A stretch of 64,000 nucleotides of DNA from Craspedostauros australis (Eukaryota > Bacillariophyta > Bacillariophyceae > Mastogloiales > Achnanthaceae), in the NCBI GenBank assembly GCA_026770025.1, contig JAMXDE010000032.1, positions 1 through 64,000 of the forward strand. The letters run 5' to 3'. The notes under the pieces are model-generated. The model was not told the origin of the DNA, searched no databases, and saw only the letters and a list, made by a program, of their open reading frames with translations. Positions 21,944-31,067 of the stretch are shown piece after piece. Position 1 is the first letter of the stretch, and every line of letters starts with the position of its first letter. Made by a program: the position numbers and the translations under genes.

Positions 21944-22099
21944 TCCATAAAACTTAAAATAAAGATCTAACAAAAAATGTAACGGTTAATTATGTATAAT
22001 GAGATTATAAGGATTACGAATATGTGCTTGGTTTGGATATCGCAGATGAAAAGTTAGAATGTCCATTTCAAAGTGCAGGTCGACTCACTGATCGGGCTC
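21944..22099 (-). repeat. Element A right terminal inverted repeat
   Basis: Ends ...GTCGACTCACTGATCGGGCTC, then TTAA at 22100-22103. Inverse of 8611-8766 and of the same length. Confidence 0.88.
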
Positions 22100-22103
22100 T
22101 TAA

Positions 22104-22663
22104 TTCAAAATGTGAACAAAGTTGCCAAAACCGAGAACACGAACACGTTATTTTGGATCGAGTTTGTCGGATGTCTATCGTTGAAGCTTAGAAGTGGTCC
22201 AAAAATGGGCACATTGACAGGTCCATAAAACTTAAACTGTGGACTTTAAGATTCTGGGTAATTTTCCTGTTGCTATGGAGACTATAAAGAGTAGGTTGGT
22301 ATGCTTAGTTCTGTTGTAATCGAAGAAAAAGTGCCACTCTACTTTACCAACGGTAGGTCCACTCGCTCACCTGGGTCATATTAACCTAACGGCAGTAAAA
22401 GACATATGAATGCAGTAGCATGGTTGGAAAGAAGAGCTCGAGAGGATTCAGAATATGTAAAGAAAAGAGGTTCCCACTCGTAGGCGTTGGGGTCGAAAGT
22501 TGGAATAACTGAGTATGAAATTGTTATTGCCCAATTATTGGGCGTTGGGTCGTGAAGGGATAAGGAGAGTTAGAAGATTACGAATATGCGTTTGGTTGGG
22601 ATATTCAAGATACAATGTGTAGAGTCCAATAACGGAGTGCAGGTCGACTCACTGATCGGGCTC
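22104..22663 (+). mobile_element. Terminal remnant of older element B
   Basis: The last 100 bases (from about 22564, ending GATCGGGCTC at 22663 and followed by TTAT) resemble the outer end of element A, including AGATTACGAATATGCG and the identical GTGCAGGTCGACTCACTG. A CCATAAAACTTAAA landmark of the A terminal repeat recurs at about 22225. The orientation is that expected for the 3' end of an element whose gene reads on +, as the remnant at 8196-8610 does. Joining across element A gives one broken copy, B. Confidence 0.7.
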
Positions 22664-23015
22664 TTATGTTCTGCACCAATAGCACGTACGTATGGCGAGA
22701 TTCTGTTGGATGTTTTGTAGAATAGCAATCGTCATACTATTCTTGAAGTCTACGAGTACTATTTGTCTCTAGATTCGCAAATGCGCGCTAAAAAGCAAAG
22801 TCTCGGACAGACGATCAGACGAGATCGTACGAAAATGATGACATCAGCATGTGGATTTGATGGCAAAGAACACGTTGGGAGGAGAAAGATCTTGTCTGCG
22901 TTGACGAGACGGACACGCACTCACAGGAACACGAGTAGTCGTACGAGGACGATCTGCTCGGCAAGGGAAGAACGACCTGCATCGGCCCTTGAGCTCATAC
23001 ATATTAGTGCATACT

Positions 23016-23070
23016 CCATACCATACCATACCATACCATACCATACCATACCATACCACACCATACCACA
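23016..23070 (+). repeat. (CCATA)n repeat in GCSH leader
   Basis: Eleven CCATA-type pentamers, two of them CCACA, ending 14 bases before the ATG of the glycine cleavage H gene. Probably within its promoter or 5' leader. Confidence 0.9.
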
Positions 23071-23083
23071 CCAATAACCCAAC

Positions 23084-24070
23084 ATGTCAACCAGCCTCTT
23101 CGTTCGCAACATCGCCCAACGCAGCCTCCAGCAAGGTCTGCGCCGAAGCACCATTTCCCAGCTGTCGGCAGCGCGATTCTCCTCTTACTTCGCGCCAAGT
23201 AAGTGATTGTTGCCATCATACCCACGATATTCGTGATGCCAGGGAGTCATCATTCATTCCCCTCTACATTGCTTGGCTGCGCGTTCTGGACGCAAGTCAA
23301 TTGCAACGGCTTGGCAAGGGGATTATTCCTTCAGATTCTTCAAAACCCCCGAATCCCGTTCGTCTCCTACCATGACAGCTTGTTCCAACGACGGCTGCGG
23401 CTTGCCCCAACCTGTCTTGTCTCGCCCTGCCTGCATTCTCGACTTCAGTCCAGCAAGGTGCATGGTGCTGCGATGGACTCTGCTTCATTATGCTCCATCC
23501 AGACAGTTGGACTCACACTATCATTTGTTACTTTCACATTCAATCCATTCCGCCCAATTCAATGATGTGCGCAAATTTGATGCAAAATCGATGCAAATTC
23601 GATGAATACCTCGTTTGAAAACAATGATATACTCCACCATAATGCTAACACGCGGATATGCTACAATGTCAATGCGCCGAAACTCCGACACGTGTGAAAT
23701 GATTGCAACAACAGCACACGAATACTGCAAGGTCGACGGCGGCATCGCCACTGTCGGAATCTCCGACCACGCCCAGAACGCCTTGGGTGAGATCGTCTAT
23801 GTGGACCTGCCAGAAGTCGGCGACGACGTGGAAAAGTCGGAAGCTGCAGCAGTCGTCGAATCTGTCAAGAGCGCCTCGGATGTCTACGCACCAGTCAGCG
23901 GAACAGTCGTCGAGGTCAACGAGGCGTTGGGGGATTCTCCAGAAATCATCAATGATTCCGCAGAAGAGAATGGATGGTTCTTCAAGGTCGAGATGTCCGA
24001 CGAATCTGATGTGAAGGATTTGATGGATGCTGCTGCCTATGCGGAGCATGTCAAGAGTGAGAGCGGCTAA
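23084..24070 (+). CDS. GCSH: Glycine cleavage system H protein, mitochondrial
   Basis: Lipoyl carrier that shuttles the aminomethyl group among the P, T and L proteins of glycine decarboxylase. Exons are 23084-23198 and 23715-24070; the intron has GTAAGT and CAACAG ends and a phase-1 join giving AP-THEY. The 156-residue product begins with a basic, serine-rich presequence (SLFVRNIAQRSLQQGLRR) typical of mitochondrial import. The lipoyl domain follows with VGISDHAQNALGE, LPEVGD and VVESVKSASD, whose lysine (K90) is the lipoylation site, then PVSG and NGWFFKVEMSD. Length and order are normal for the family. One oddity is THEYCKVDGG, where most members have a tryptophan after THE. It is the first intact host gene inward from the mobile-element cluster. 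Confidence 0.95.
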
Positions 24071-24707
24071 GCACGCGTGTGCAACGGTGGTACCCAGCTC
24101 AACCCTGTTCTACCTTACCAATACTGCACTCCATTTGGAGCAGTCTGAACCTTTCCATGTGGGATTGCAACATCCGTGATTCCACCGGGCCCACTCCTGC
24201 GTCTACTATTCCCACTTGTATCAGTCCAAGTCGAAGAGCAGCAATATCTTCTGCCTCTTCTTCCAAATCACCGATTGATGAGCGCATCAGCACGAGCTGC
24301 GAATAGAGACAGGTGCAGTGGCGTTGAAGACAAAACTATCATGGAGTACCACGAGCAGAGTCGCAACCACGTTGAAGCAAGTCCTGATGGAACGCACCGC
24401 GCATATGAAAAAGCACAGGCAGAATATGGGATGTACTAATACGAGTAAGCACTCGATTATTCACATGCACAATCCCATCATCCTACTTTACGATGATATC
24501 CATGCCTACGTGTTGCACTGCACACACGGGCATTACGCTGCGAGATCTTCTCTGTTGTCGACAGGACATTGCTCGTGTATCGCATAATATCTGGTACGCG
24601 TCAAACTAGTGCGCTATGCTCTACTCGTTACTGCCACCATTCACTTTCAAATGGAGGCCCGCACACCATTCTTACAATTCCATTGCGGTCGTTCGTTCAA
24701 GCAGGAT
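24071..24707. other. Convergent spacer between GCSH and MCM10
   Basis: Holds the 3' ends of two converging genes. No coding frame has family resemblance and I see no RNA gene. Confidence 0.5.
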
Positions 24708-27356
24708 TCAGGCAAACCGTCTGCTCTTAATCATGCTCCATTCCAACCCGGCCCCCAACCTCAGACCACCGTCGGAGGCACCGCCACCGTGCAGCCTGCT
24801 GCGTTCCTCTTCCTTGCTCGCTTTCTTAACAATGGATCGCTTCACCCGCACGTTGTGGTTGGCGTTGATGCAGCTCGCGGGACGGGCAGCGCGGCGTTGG
24901 CCACCGCAGGTCAGACACACCCAATGCCGATCAATGCCTGCCGCCTTCGTCTTGCTCTCCTTCCTCTTCTCGCGGGCCTGCTCCTTGGACTCCATCTCTT
25001 CCAGTTCCACGAGCTTGCCACGGCTGCGGGCGAATTCTTCCGCGGCAGCCTCGTTGGCGAACATGCTCTTGGCGCTGCGAACCCGGGCTTCGTCCTGGCT
25101 GCCCATAGTTCCAAATTGTCGCGCGAAGCTATTCGTGCTGGCACCCGCATTCGATGCGGAACGCCCTGCTTTCCGCGTTGCGACCCCGCTGCTTCTGTTC
25201 GGTGAACTAACTTGTACAACCTTGCCATTGTGGAGCAGCTTGATCTTGGCGGACGGTCTTGACTTCGTCGTCGCCTGCTGCTGCGGTTGGCCTTCCTGTT
25301 GCAAACGCAAACGTGCTGCCATCTCTGCTTGCCGCTGCCTGATGGTCTGCTGGGTCTGGGTGTCTTCGCCATACTTTAGTATCGCAGCGTCAGTGGCCGC
25401 GTTGTTGCGTGCACCCAACCTCGGGGCACTGTTGGCAAACAGCGCACTTGGTTTGGGAACGAAGACAGACCCATCGAAGCCGTCTTTCGCTGTAGTCGCG
25501 ATCGATCGTCTAGGTTTCTTGGTGACATTCGCGGATTTCGACGTTTGCGATTGCTGGGACTGTTGTGATGACGACGAAAAGGATCCCGAGACGCCCTTGC
25601 GCTTGCCACCGACCTGTAACCAGTTGCTCACGCGGGCGCCCCGCCGTTGTGACGTTGAGCTCAAACTAGCACCATTTGCGGCACCATGGTCGTCGCTATT
25701 GTTTCCAACGAAACCGAGCTTTTTCTTGGGCTTCTGCGTTGCGTAAGGATTGCGGGTTGCTTGCGCACCTCCCGCGCTCTGCTTGTTGGATTGCAGTCGC
25801 CTCCCGAAGAGCGGATTCTGGGACTGCTTGGCTTGCCGTGCCAAGAGCTGCGCGTTGCCGCCGCCCATGGCCGGAGCGGCCATTCGGTTGCTGCGCGAGG
25901 CCCCGCGACCCCCACTTTGGTCTCGCTTCATGTGCATGGGGACTCGCGATGCCAAGCCGTCCTTCATCGTATCCCTCGACGCAGATATGGTGGATGCAGG
26001 TTCCAGGAAACGATTTGATTCCGTTTGCTGCGCGTTGAATCGATCGGCAATGATGCTCGCGGCTGAGGATCTGGTGACAGTTCCATTGATGCCGCTAGTG
26101 TTGTTGCTCTCGTCACGATTCGTCTGCTGCCTGGCCGATGTCAAGGTGTTGCGGAACATGCCGGCCGTGTTGGTGCGCATTTGCTGCACGTACGACATAT
26201 TGGCGGAAGCCTTGCCACCGGCCATTCCCCCACCGCCATTTGTGATCATCTGCTTCTTGTGCTTGTCGCAGTACTCGCACCGCCGTTTGTCGACGTAGTT
26301 CTTGCAGGAACCGGTGGGGGCCCAGTTTCCATTGGGCTGCTTGACGCGGACTGTTGCCTTGCAAAACCCGAAATCACGGGCCGTCGCGACCAGCTTGAGT
26401 TGACGAGGGTCCGTGACGGAGAAAGAGACGGAGGTGTCGCCGTTGCTGGGGCCCTTTCCATCTCGCGACTCGCGCGGTGGCAGCAGCTTTGGACAGTTGA
26501 TGGCAATGACCTTGCCGGCCGTACACGACTTGCAGAACTTGCTGTAGCAGTCGCCAAAGAGAAAGACGGTGATGCAAGGCCCCGATGCGAAAGAGCCGAT
26601 CGTCATGATGCAGAACGCGTTGCCCTTGGCGGAGAGGCGGGTGCCGGAGTTGGAGAAAACGATACCCACTGTGCATGCGTTGGTCTTCCCCGCGATGGAA
26701 TCTCTGTTGATGGTCGGAGGCGGCTCCACGAGGAGCCTGATCCAATTCTGCAGGCTCATGGCGCTGAGCGCGGCAGGTGATTGGAACAGGCCGCCCGAAA
26801 TAAAATCCATCAGGTCCACGCTGGAGATGCTCCGGTTGATCATGCGGATTCCCAATCGATCGTCGATGCTTGCGTTGACTGGCTTGTTCGTGGTGTACTC
26901 CTTCCGTTGCGTTCGTCGAGAAGCTGCCTTGTCTGTCGAGGAGATGTTGGATGTGATGGAGGTTGGCGATCTCGGCAAATCGCACGCCGATGCCGTTGAC
27001 GCCGACGCCGATGAAGCCCTTTGCGTTCTGGGGATGCTGCTGTGTTGCGGTCTTCCTCTTTCCGCTTTTCTATCTCCTTGGGTTGATGCGAGAAACTCAA
27101 CATCGGGAAGCATGCCATCCTCTCCATCGCCCTTGCTTCCGATGTTGCTACTTCTACTGCTGCTGTCGCTGTGTTCGCCGATATCGTTGTCGTTGTCGTT
27201 GTCGTTATCTTCATCGTCATCCTCGCCATCATCCATCAAGGCGAGCAGATCGTCCATCTCGTTTTCGTTTGTCTTGCCAGATTCCGAGGGCGATGAATTC
27301 TTGGCCTTGGCGGATGGATTTCCACCGTCATTCATCAAGAGAAGAAGATCATCCAT
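24708..27356 (-). CDS. MCM10: MCM10 replication initiation factor
   Basis: Single-exon gene for an 882-residue protein. MCM10 activates the CMG helicase and binds single-stranded DNA and polymerase alpha in the nucleus. The start chosen is the ATG at 27356, which opens MDDLLLLMNDGG; the frame extends upstream without a better start. Residues 1-50 carry two copies of an MDDLLxLMxDG motif, then an acidic D/N run. The conserved core has an OB fold (RLGIRMINRSISS through CITVFLFGDCYSKF) and then the MCM10 zinc finger with ARDFGFCKATVRV, the next cysteine in GSCKNYV and RRCEYCDKH. Long serine/glutamine/asparagine-rich linkers follow, and a C-terminal zinc-ribbon-like CLTCGGQ...C near the end. The OB-zinc pair is diagnostic. 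Confidence 0.92.
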   Translation of the reverse strand: MDDLLLLMNDGGNPSAKAKNSSPSESGKTNENEMDDLLALMDDGEDDDEDNDNDNDNDIGEHSDSSSRSSNIGSKGDGEDGMLPDVEFLASTQGDRKAERGRPQHSSIPRTQRASSASASTASACDLPRSPTSITSNISSTDKAASRRTQRKEYTTNKPVNASIDDRLGIRMINRSISSVDLMDFISGGLFQSPAALSAMSLQNWIRLLVEPPPTINRDSIAGKTNACTVGIVFSNSGTRLSAKGNAFCIMTIGSFASGPCITVFLFGDCYSKFCKSCTAGKVIAINCPKLLPPRESRDGKGPSNGDTSVSFSVTDPRQLKLVATARDFGFCKATVRVKQPNGNWAPTGSCKNYVDKRRCEYCDKHKKQMITNGGGGMAGGKASANMSYVQQMRTNTAGMFRNTLTSARQQTNRDESNNTSGINGTVTRSSAASIIADRFNAQQTESNRFLEPASTISASRDTMKDGLASRVPMHMKRDQSGGRGASRSNRMAAPAMGGGNAQLLARQAKQSQNPLFGRRLQSNKQSAGGAQATRNPYATQKPKKKLGFVGNNSDDHGAANGASLSSTSQRRGARVSNWLQVGGKRKGVSGSFSSSSQQSQQSQTSKSANVTKKPRRSIATTAKDGFDGSVFVPKPSALFANSAPRLGARNNAATDAAILKYGEDTQTQQTIRQRQAEMAARLRLQQEGQPQQQATTKSRPSAKIKLLHNGKVVQVSSPNRSSGVATRKAGRSASNAGASTNSFARQFGTMGSQDEARVRSAKSMFANEAAAEEFARSRGKLVELEEMESKEQAREKRKESKTKAAGIDRHWVCLTCGGQRRAARPASCINANHNVRVKRSIVKKASKEEERSRLHGGGASDGGLRLGAGLEWSMIKSRRFA

Positions 27357-28340
27357 GTTGGGTGCTACAGTACGAGTTGAGTGCGACCTCTTGTAGGTAC
27401 TTGTGGGGGAAGATTGGCAGGAAAGGGCTGAGGACAGAATTCTGCAACGAGCGAGTGGAGTCGATTCGAGTTGATGAGCACTTCGTGTTGTGTTGATCCG
27501 AGGTCGTGCAATGGTGCAATTGTGCAATTGTACAATTGTGCCTCTTGATGCTTCTTTCGATCCTGCGGTTGTATCAGAATTGTGTCATTTGCGGCGGGGT
27601 GTTGGTTTGAAGTTGATGTCTGTTTGTTGTTGAGTGCGCGTGTGTCTTGTTTTGGCGCGAAGTCGGAGGTTGTTTTTTTTTGGCGCGAAGAGAGGTACTT
27701 ATGTAGCTCTAAATGAATGAGTGTGGCTCGCTCGCATTGTGACATGGACGGTTGTGTCTTGTTGAGGGTTGGCAAGATTCAACGAACGAAACCAAGACAA
27801 GAAGAAGCACGGCGAAGCCATGTTCGACACACGAAAAGAGCCACGAGAGAATTGGGTGCATCCACAAGTCCGTGTAAACACAACAACGAACACAAGAAAA
27901 CAACGATGAACCTCGCACCGTGCGCTGTTGCATTGCGCTCATCCGATCTGATCACAAGTTGCGAGTTGGGAGTTGGCGCCAGAGGCGGTGCATATTGACA
28001 CTGGCCTTGCATCGTTCCCACCTCTACTACATATAATAGTATTCTACAATACATACGAGTAGGTCTGCACTGCGCCCTCGAGTACCCTTGATTGCCCTTG
28101 AGGCTTGGAGGGAGGCTTCCACAAGCACAACTGGGGATTTGCGTGGGAACTATTACACGAGTACTGTACGTGTGAGCACTCGTATAGTATCCTGAGCGTC
28201 GCACCCGCAGAGAGCCAAGTCGAAGCGCATCCACGCAGAGTACTCTACTCTGCACGCTTTTGGAGGACGATACTTCTATCAACTCTGCTCTGCTCCATCC
28301 TCAGTCATTGAGAAGAGCACAGAACAGAACAGCAGAGAGA
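27357..28340. other. Divergent intergenic region, MCM10 and Atg22-like gene
   Basis: About 1 kb between two gene starts on opposite strands, so it should hold both promoters. A short CAATTGTGCAATTGTACAATTGTG repeat cluster lies at about 27,513-27,540. TATA-like TATAATAGTATTCTAC is at about 28,032. No gene seen. Confidence 0.5.
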
Positions 28341-30335
28341 ATGAGATCTTCTCGCGCAGAAGGGGACGCATCGACGCCATCTACGCCAGCATCTGTACCT
28401 GCACCTGCACCTACGTCGACATGGACGTCGGTGTTCGATACGCCGTGCTGGATCAGCCCGCTATACATGTCGGCAACTCTGCAGGATATGTTTGGCAGTG
28501 ACAACCAATCCACTCGCACGCCAGATTCCGAATCATACGGATCACAGAAATCACCCGCATCAACTCAACCCAACAACAACGGCAATAATGGCAACAACGG
28601 CAATAATGGCAACAACGACGATGCAGAGACGGAGAACGACAGCTACGACCGAGAACTGACTGCGATAGATGATGAGCACAGAATACGAATGCAGCGAGAG
28701 GCCGACGAAGTTCTGGGGTGGACGTTGGATGCTGGCGCAAGAGGTGTCGCAGCTGTTGGAACGGCCGTCTTCGTCAGCTCGGAACTCTTGCGGAAGGCGA
28801 CGGAGGCAGCGCTCTGCGATCAGGTCTACAACGACGATGAGGAGAAGTGGCAGGATGCCCAGGGGTGCGATGGGCGCGTGTACGGATTCAAACCGACATC
28901 CATCCTGACGAACATCGTCATGATTGTTGGCATCTTCTCTGCCATCGCCATGCCTCTCGTGGGTTCGCTCATCGATCACACACCGCACAGGCGAGCCGTG
29001 GGAATGGCATCGGCAGCCGCAATGGCGATCCTCATCTTGATCCAGATGCTGGCCATCCGGGATCATTGGTTCGCGGCGGCCATCCTGCAGGTCTTCGTGG
29101 CCATTGCTTACACCGTCCATCTGTGCGCTGTCTACGCGTACCTGCCGGAGCTGACGACGAACGACGATCAGCTCATGACCTACACCTCACGGTTCGTCGC
29201 TGCGCAGTATGGCGGGAGCGTCATGTTCCTCGTCTTCATGGTTGCCCTGCTCTCCGCATTCAACAGCGACGAACAGGTCGAACCGGTGCGAATATCGCAG
29301 GCGTTGGTGTTCATCGTCATCGCCACGTTCATGGGATACGCGTGGTTGAGGCTGTTTCAGCCGCGCCCCGCATCGCAGAAGGCGGCGGACGGCACGTCCC
29401 TGGTTTCAGCAGGCTTCTGGAAGATCTTCAAGACGACCAGGACGATCCTGCTGCATCACAACGCCATCAAGTGGTTCCTCATCTCAGCATCGCTGACGGA
29501 GGCCGCGACGACGGCGTTCTCCACGATCGCCATCACCTGCATGACTGAACAGCTTGGTTTCTCGGCCAAGGAGAATGGGATCGCCATCCTGCTCCTTCTC
29601 GTGTTCGGTGTTCCAGGCACCAGGCTAGCATCGTGGCTCAAAACGATGGTCAACCCCATCATCAGCCTGCAAGCGTGTCTTGCGCTCTGGGTCGTCACCA
29701 TATTGGCAGCCTCCATCTTCCTGCGCGGCGCCGAGCACACGGGCCTGGCGTACCTGTTCGCCTGCATCTGGGGCATCGCCATCGGGTGGGTGTACCCCAC
29801 CGAAAAGGCGCTGTACGTGAGCATCATCCCGCACGGACAGGAGGCCGAGCTGATGGGTACGTACATCTGCGCATGCCAAATCATCTCCTGGCTCCCGCCC
29901 TTGGTCTTCAGCATCGTCAACGAAGCGGGCTACTCCATGCGCTTCGGACTCTCGACGTTGGCGGCGTACTTCTCGCTGAGCTTCGTGCTGCTGTTCTGGA
30001 TGGGAGATTATGACGATGCGGTGACGCAGGCTCGGCTGATCGATGAAGGCAAACGAGGCTTTGCCGAAACGCCCACGCCCGATGAGATGGCGATGACGTA
30101 CAGTCCCGATGCCAACTGCTTCCCGTACGCGTACAATGCTTACGGCGAGTTCGAGATGCACGCGGATGCGGCTCCGCATGGTGATGATTCACCCGCGCCG
30201 GTGCATTCAAAGTCGCAGATCCTGATGCATCCATCGGCAGAGCCTAGTGAAGCGACTCCCACCGGCGCAACGACAAAGGTGGCAATTGCAAGGAATTCGA
30301 TTACCGATTTCCGACCAATTCATGATGACGATTGA
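28341..30335 (+). CDS. Atg22/UMF1-like major-facilitator membrane transporter
   Basis: 664 residues from the first ATG of the frame. After a serine/threonine/asparagine-rich cytoplasmic N-terminus with an NNGNNGNNGNNGNN run come about eleven to twelve hydrophobic spans. These include SILTNIVMIVGIFSAIAMPLVGSLI followed by the loop DHTPHRR, characteristic of MFS proteins. The second half carries WGIAIGWVYPTEKALYVSIIPHGQEAELMGTY, close to the QSRSLYARLIPPG-AEFFGLY signature of the Atg22/UMF1 family. Yeast Atg22 exports amino acids from the vacuole; the substrate here is unknown. The central region has a non-polar glycine-rich spacing typical of the family. No intron is needed. Alternative: another MFS subfamily with similar loops. 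Confidence 0.65.
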   Translation: MRSSRAEGDASTPSTPASVPAPAPTSTWTSVFDTPCWISPLYMSATLQDMFGSDNQSTRTPDSESYGSQKSPASTQPNNNGNNGNNGNNGNNDDAETENDSYDRELTAIDDEHRIRMQREADEVLGWTLDAGARGVAAVGTAVFVSSELLRKATEAALCDQVYNDDEEKWQDAQGCDGRVYGFKPTSILTNIVMIVGIFSAIAMPLVGSLIDHTPHRRAVGMASAAAMAILILIQMLAIRDHWFAAAILQVFVAIAYTVHLCAVYAYLPELTTNDDQLMTYTSRFVAAQYGGSVMFLVFMVALLSAFNSDEQVEPVRISQALVFIVIATFMGYAWLRLFQPRPASQKAADGTSLVSAGFWKIFKTTRTILLHHNAIKWFLISASLTEAATTAFSTIAITCMTEQLGFSAKENGIAILLLLVFGVPGTRLASWLKTMVNPIISLQACLALWVVTILAASIFLRGAEHTGLAYLFACIWGIAIGWVYPTEKALYVSIIPHGQEAELMGTYICACQIISWLPPLVFSIVNEAGYSMRFGLSTLAAYFSLSFVLLFWMGDYDDAVTQARLIDEGKRGFAETPTPDEMAMTYSPDANCFPYAYNAYGEFEMHADAAPHGDDSPAPVHSKSQILMHPSAEPSEATPTGATTKVAIARNSITDFRPIHDDD

Positions 30336-31067
30336 TGCAACCTTCCTTTCTTGTGGCCATCTGTACCTGCTCCAGCGAGGATCACCTTCAAGTACGAACC
30401 CCCCTGCGTGTACAACTGGCGCATTTGTATTGTATGATACAATAATACAACATTATGGAAAACGATATTTATGCAATACAGTACAAGATGATGTGCTGCG
30501 GTACAACACGATAGATGTTGCCAAAATAGAACAGCGTCTCAGAAAGGACAACACAACCGACCACTGCCACCAGCCTACTCTATACTCGTTGGTATTGGTA
30601 TGTTGTTTGGTTGGATTGGTGAGTTGAGTCGGGTCGTAGATGCTCACGACTGACTGACAACGAAAACGCCTTGGACGAGGACCATGATGGTATGTGGTTG
30701 ACCTCGCTGCCACAGATCTCCACACAAAGTTGGCATAAAAAGGCATCAGGTCCTTCCACCCCACTCGTGCCTTCCGTTCGTGGTATTGGTGATCTGGCAG
30801 GCGTTTGTGCTGGGTTGTGCTTCTGTCGAGGCAGAGGCAGAGGCAGAGGCAAGGGCAGAGACGGAGAGAGTGAAGACGTGAGAATCAGGATCAATATTCA
30901 TATTCTATAATAGAATAGTTGATACTGTTGGAGTTATCGTAGAAACAGCAGCAGGTGAAAGCGCGTACTCTGCTCTGTTGGCGTGCGCGTACAGCATTCC
31001 CTCTCTCTCTCTGTCTCTCTGTCTCTCTCCACCAACATAGAGAGAGAGAGGTGCGAAGTGAGGAAAG
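30336..31067. other. Intergenic, tandem upstream region
   Basis: Contains an AGGCAG tandem (about 30,828-30,853) and a CTCTCTCTGT tract (31,000-31,052) just upstream of the next start. No gene seen. Confidence 0.5.

Larger units (their letters stand above)
8611..22099 (-). mobile_element. Element A: TTAA-flanked DNA transposon with 156-bp terminal inverted repeats
   Basis: The ends GAGCCCGATCAGTGAGTCGA (from 8611) and its exact inverse (ending 22099) are the tips of 156-bp imperfect inverted repeats, identical over about the outer 45 bases. TTAA flanks both sides (8607-8610 and 22100-22103) as the target duplication. Removing the nested copia element leaves about 6.0 kb with one large minus-strand gene for a 1,184-residue protein. 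TTAA targets are known for piggyBac and Kolobok elements, but neither transposase is recognisable here. The termini are GAG rather than the usual piggyBac CCY. The insertion site lies in a related older element (B). I infer it to be a cut-and-paste element whose large protein is the transposase. Confidence 0.8.

Noticed and set aside
22104-22663. Independent MITE
   Set aside because: Only one end matches the family tip and no mirrored end faces it within this stretch; better explained as the tail of the older element split by element A.
24616-25746. 376-codon plus-strand frame
   Set aside because: Antisense shadow of the MCM10 C-terminal half; Ser/Leu/Arg-rich and without motifs.
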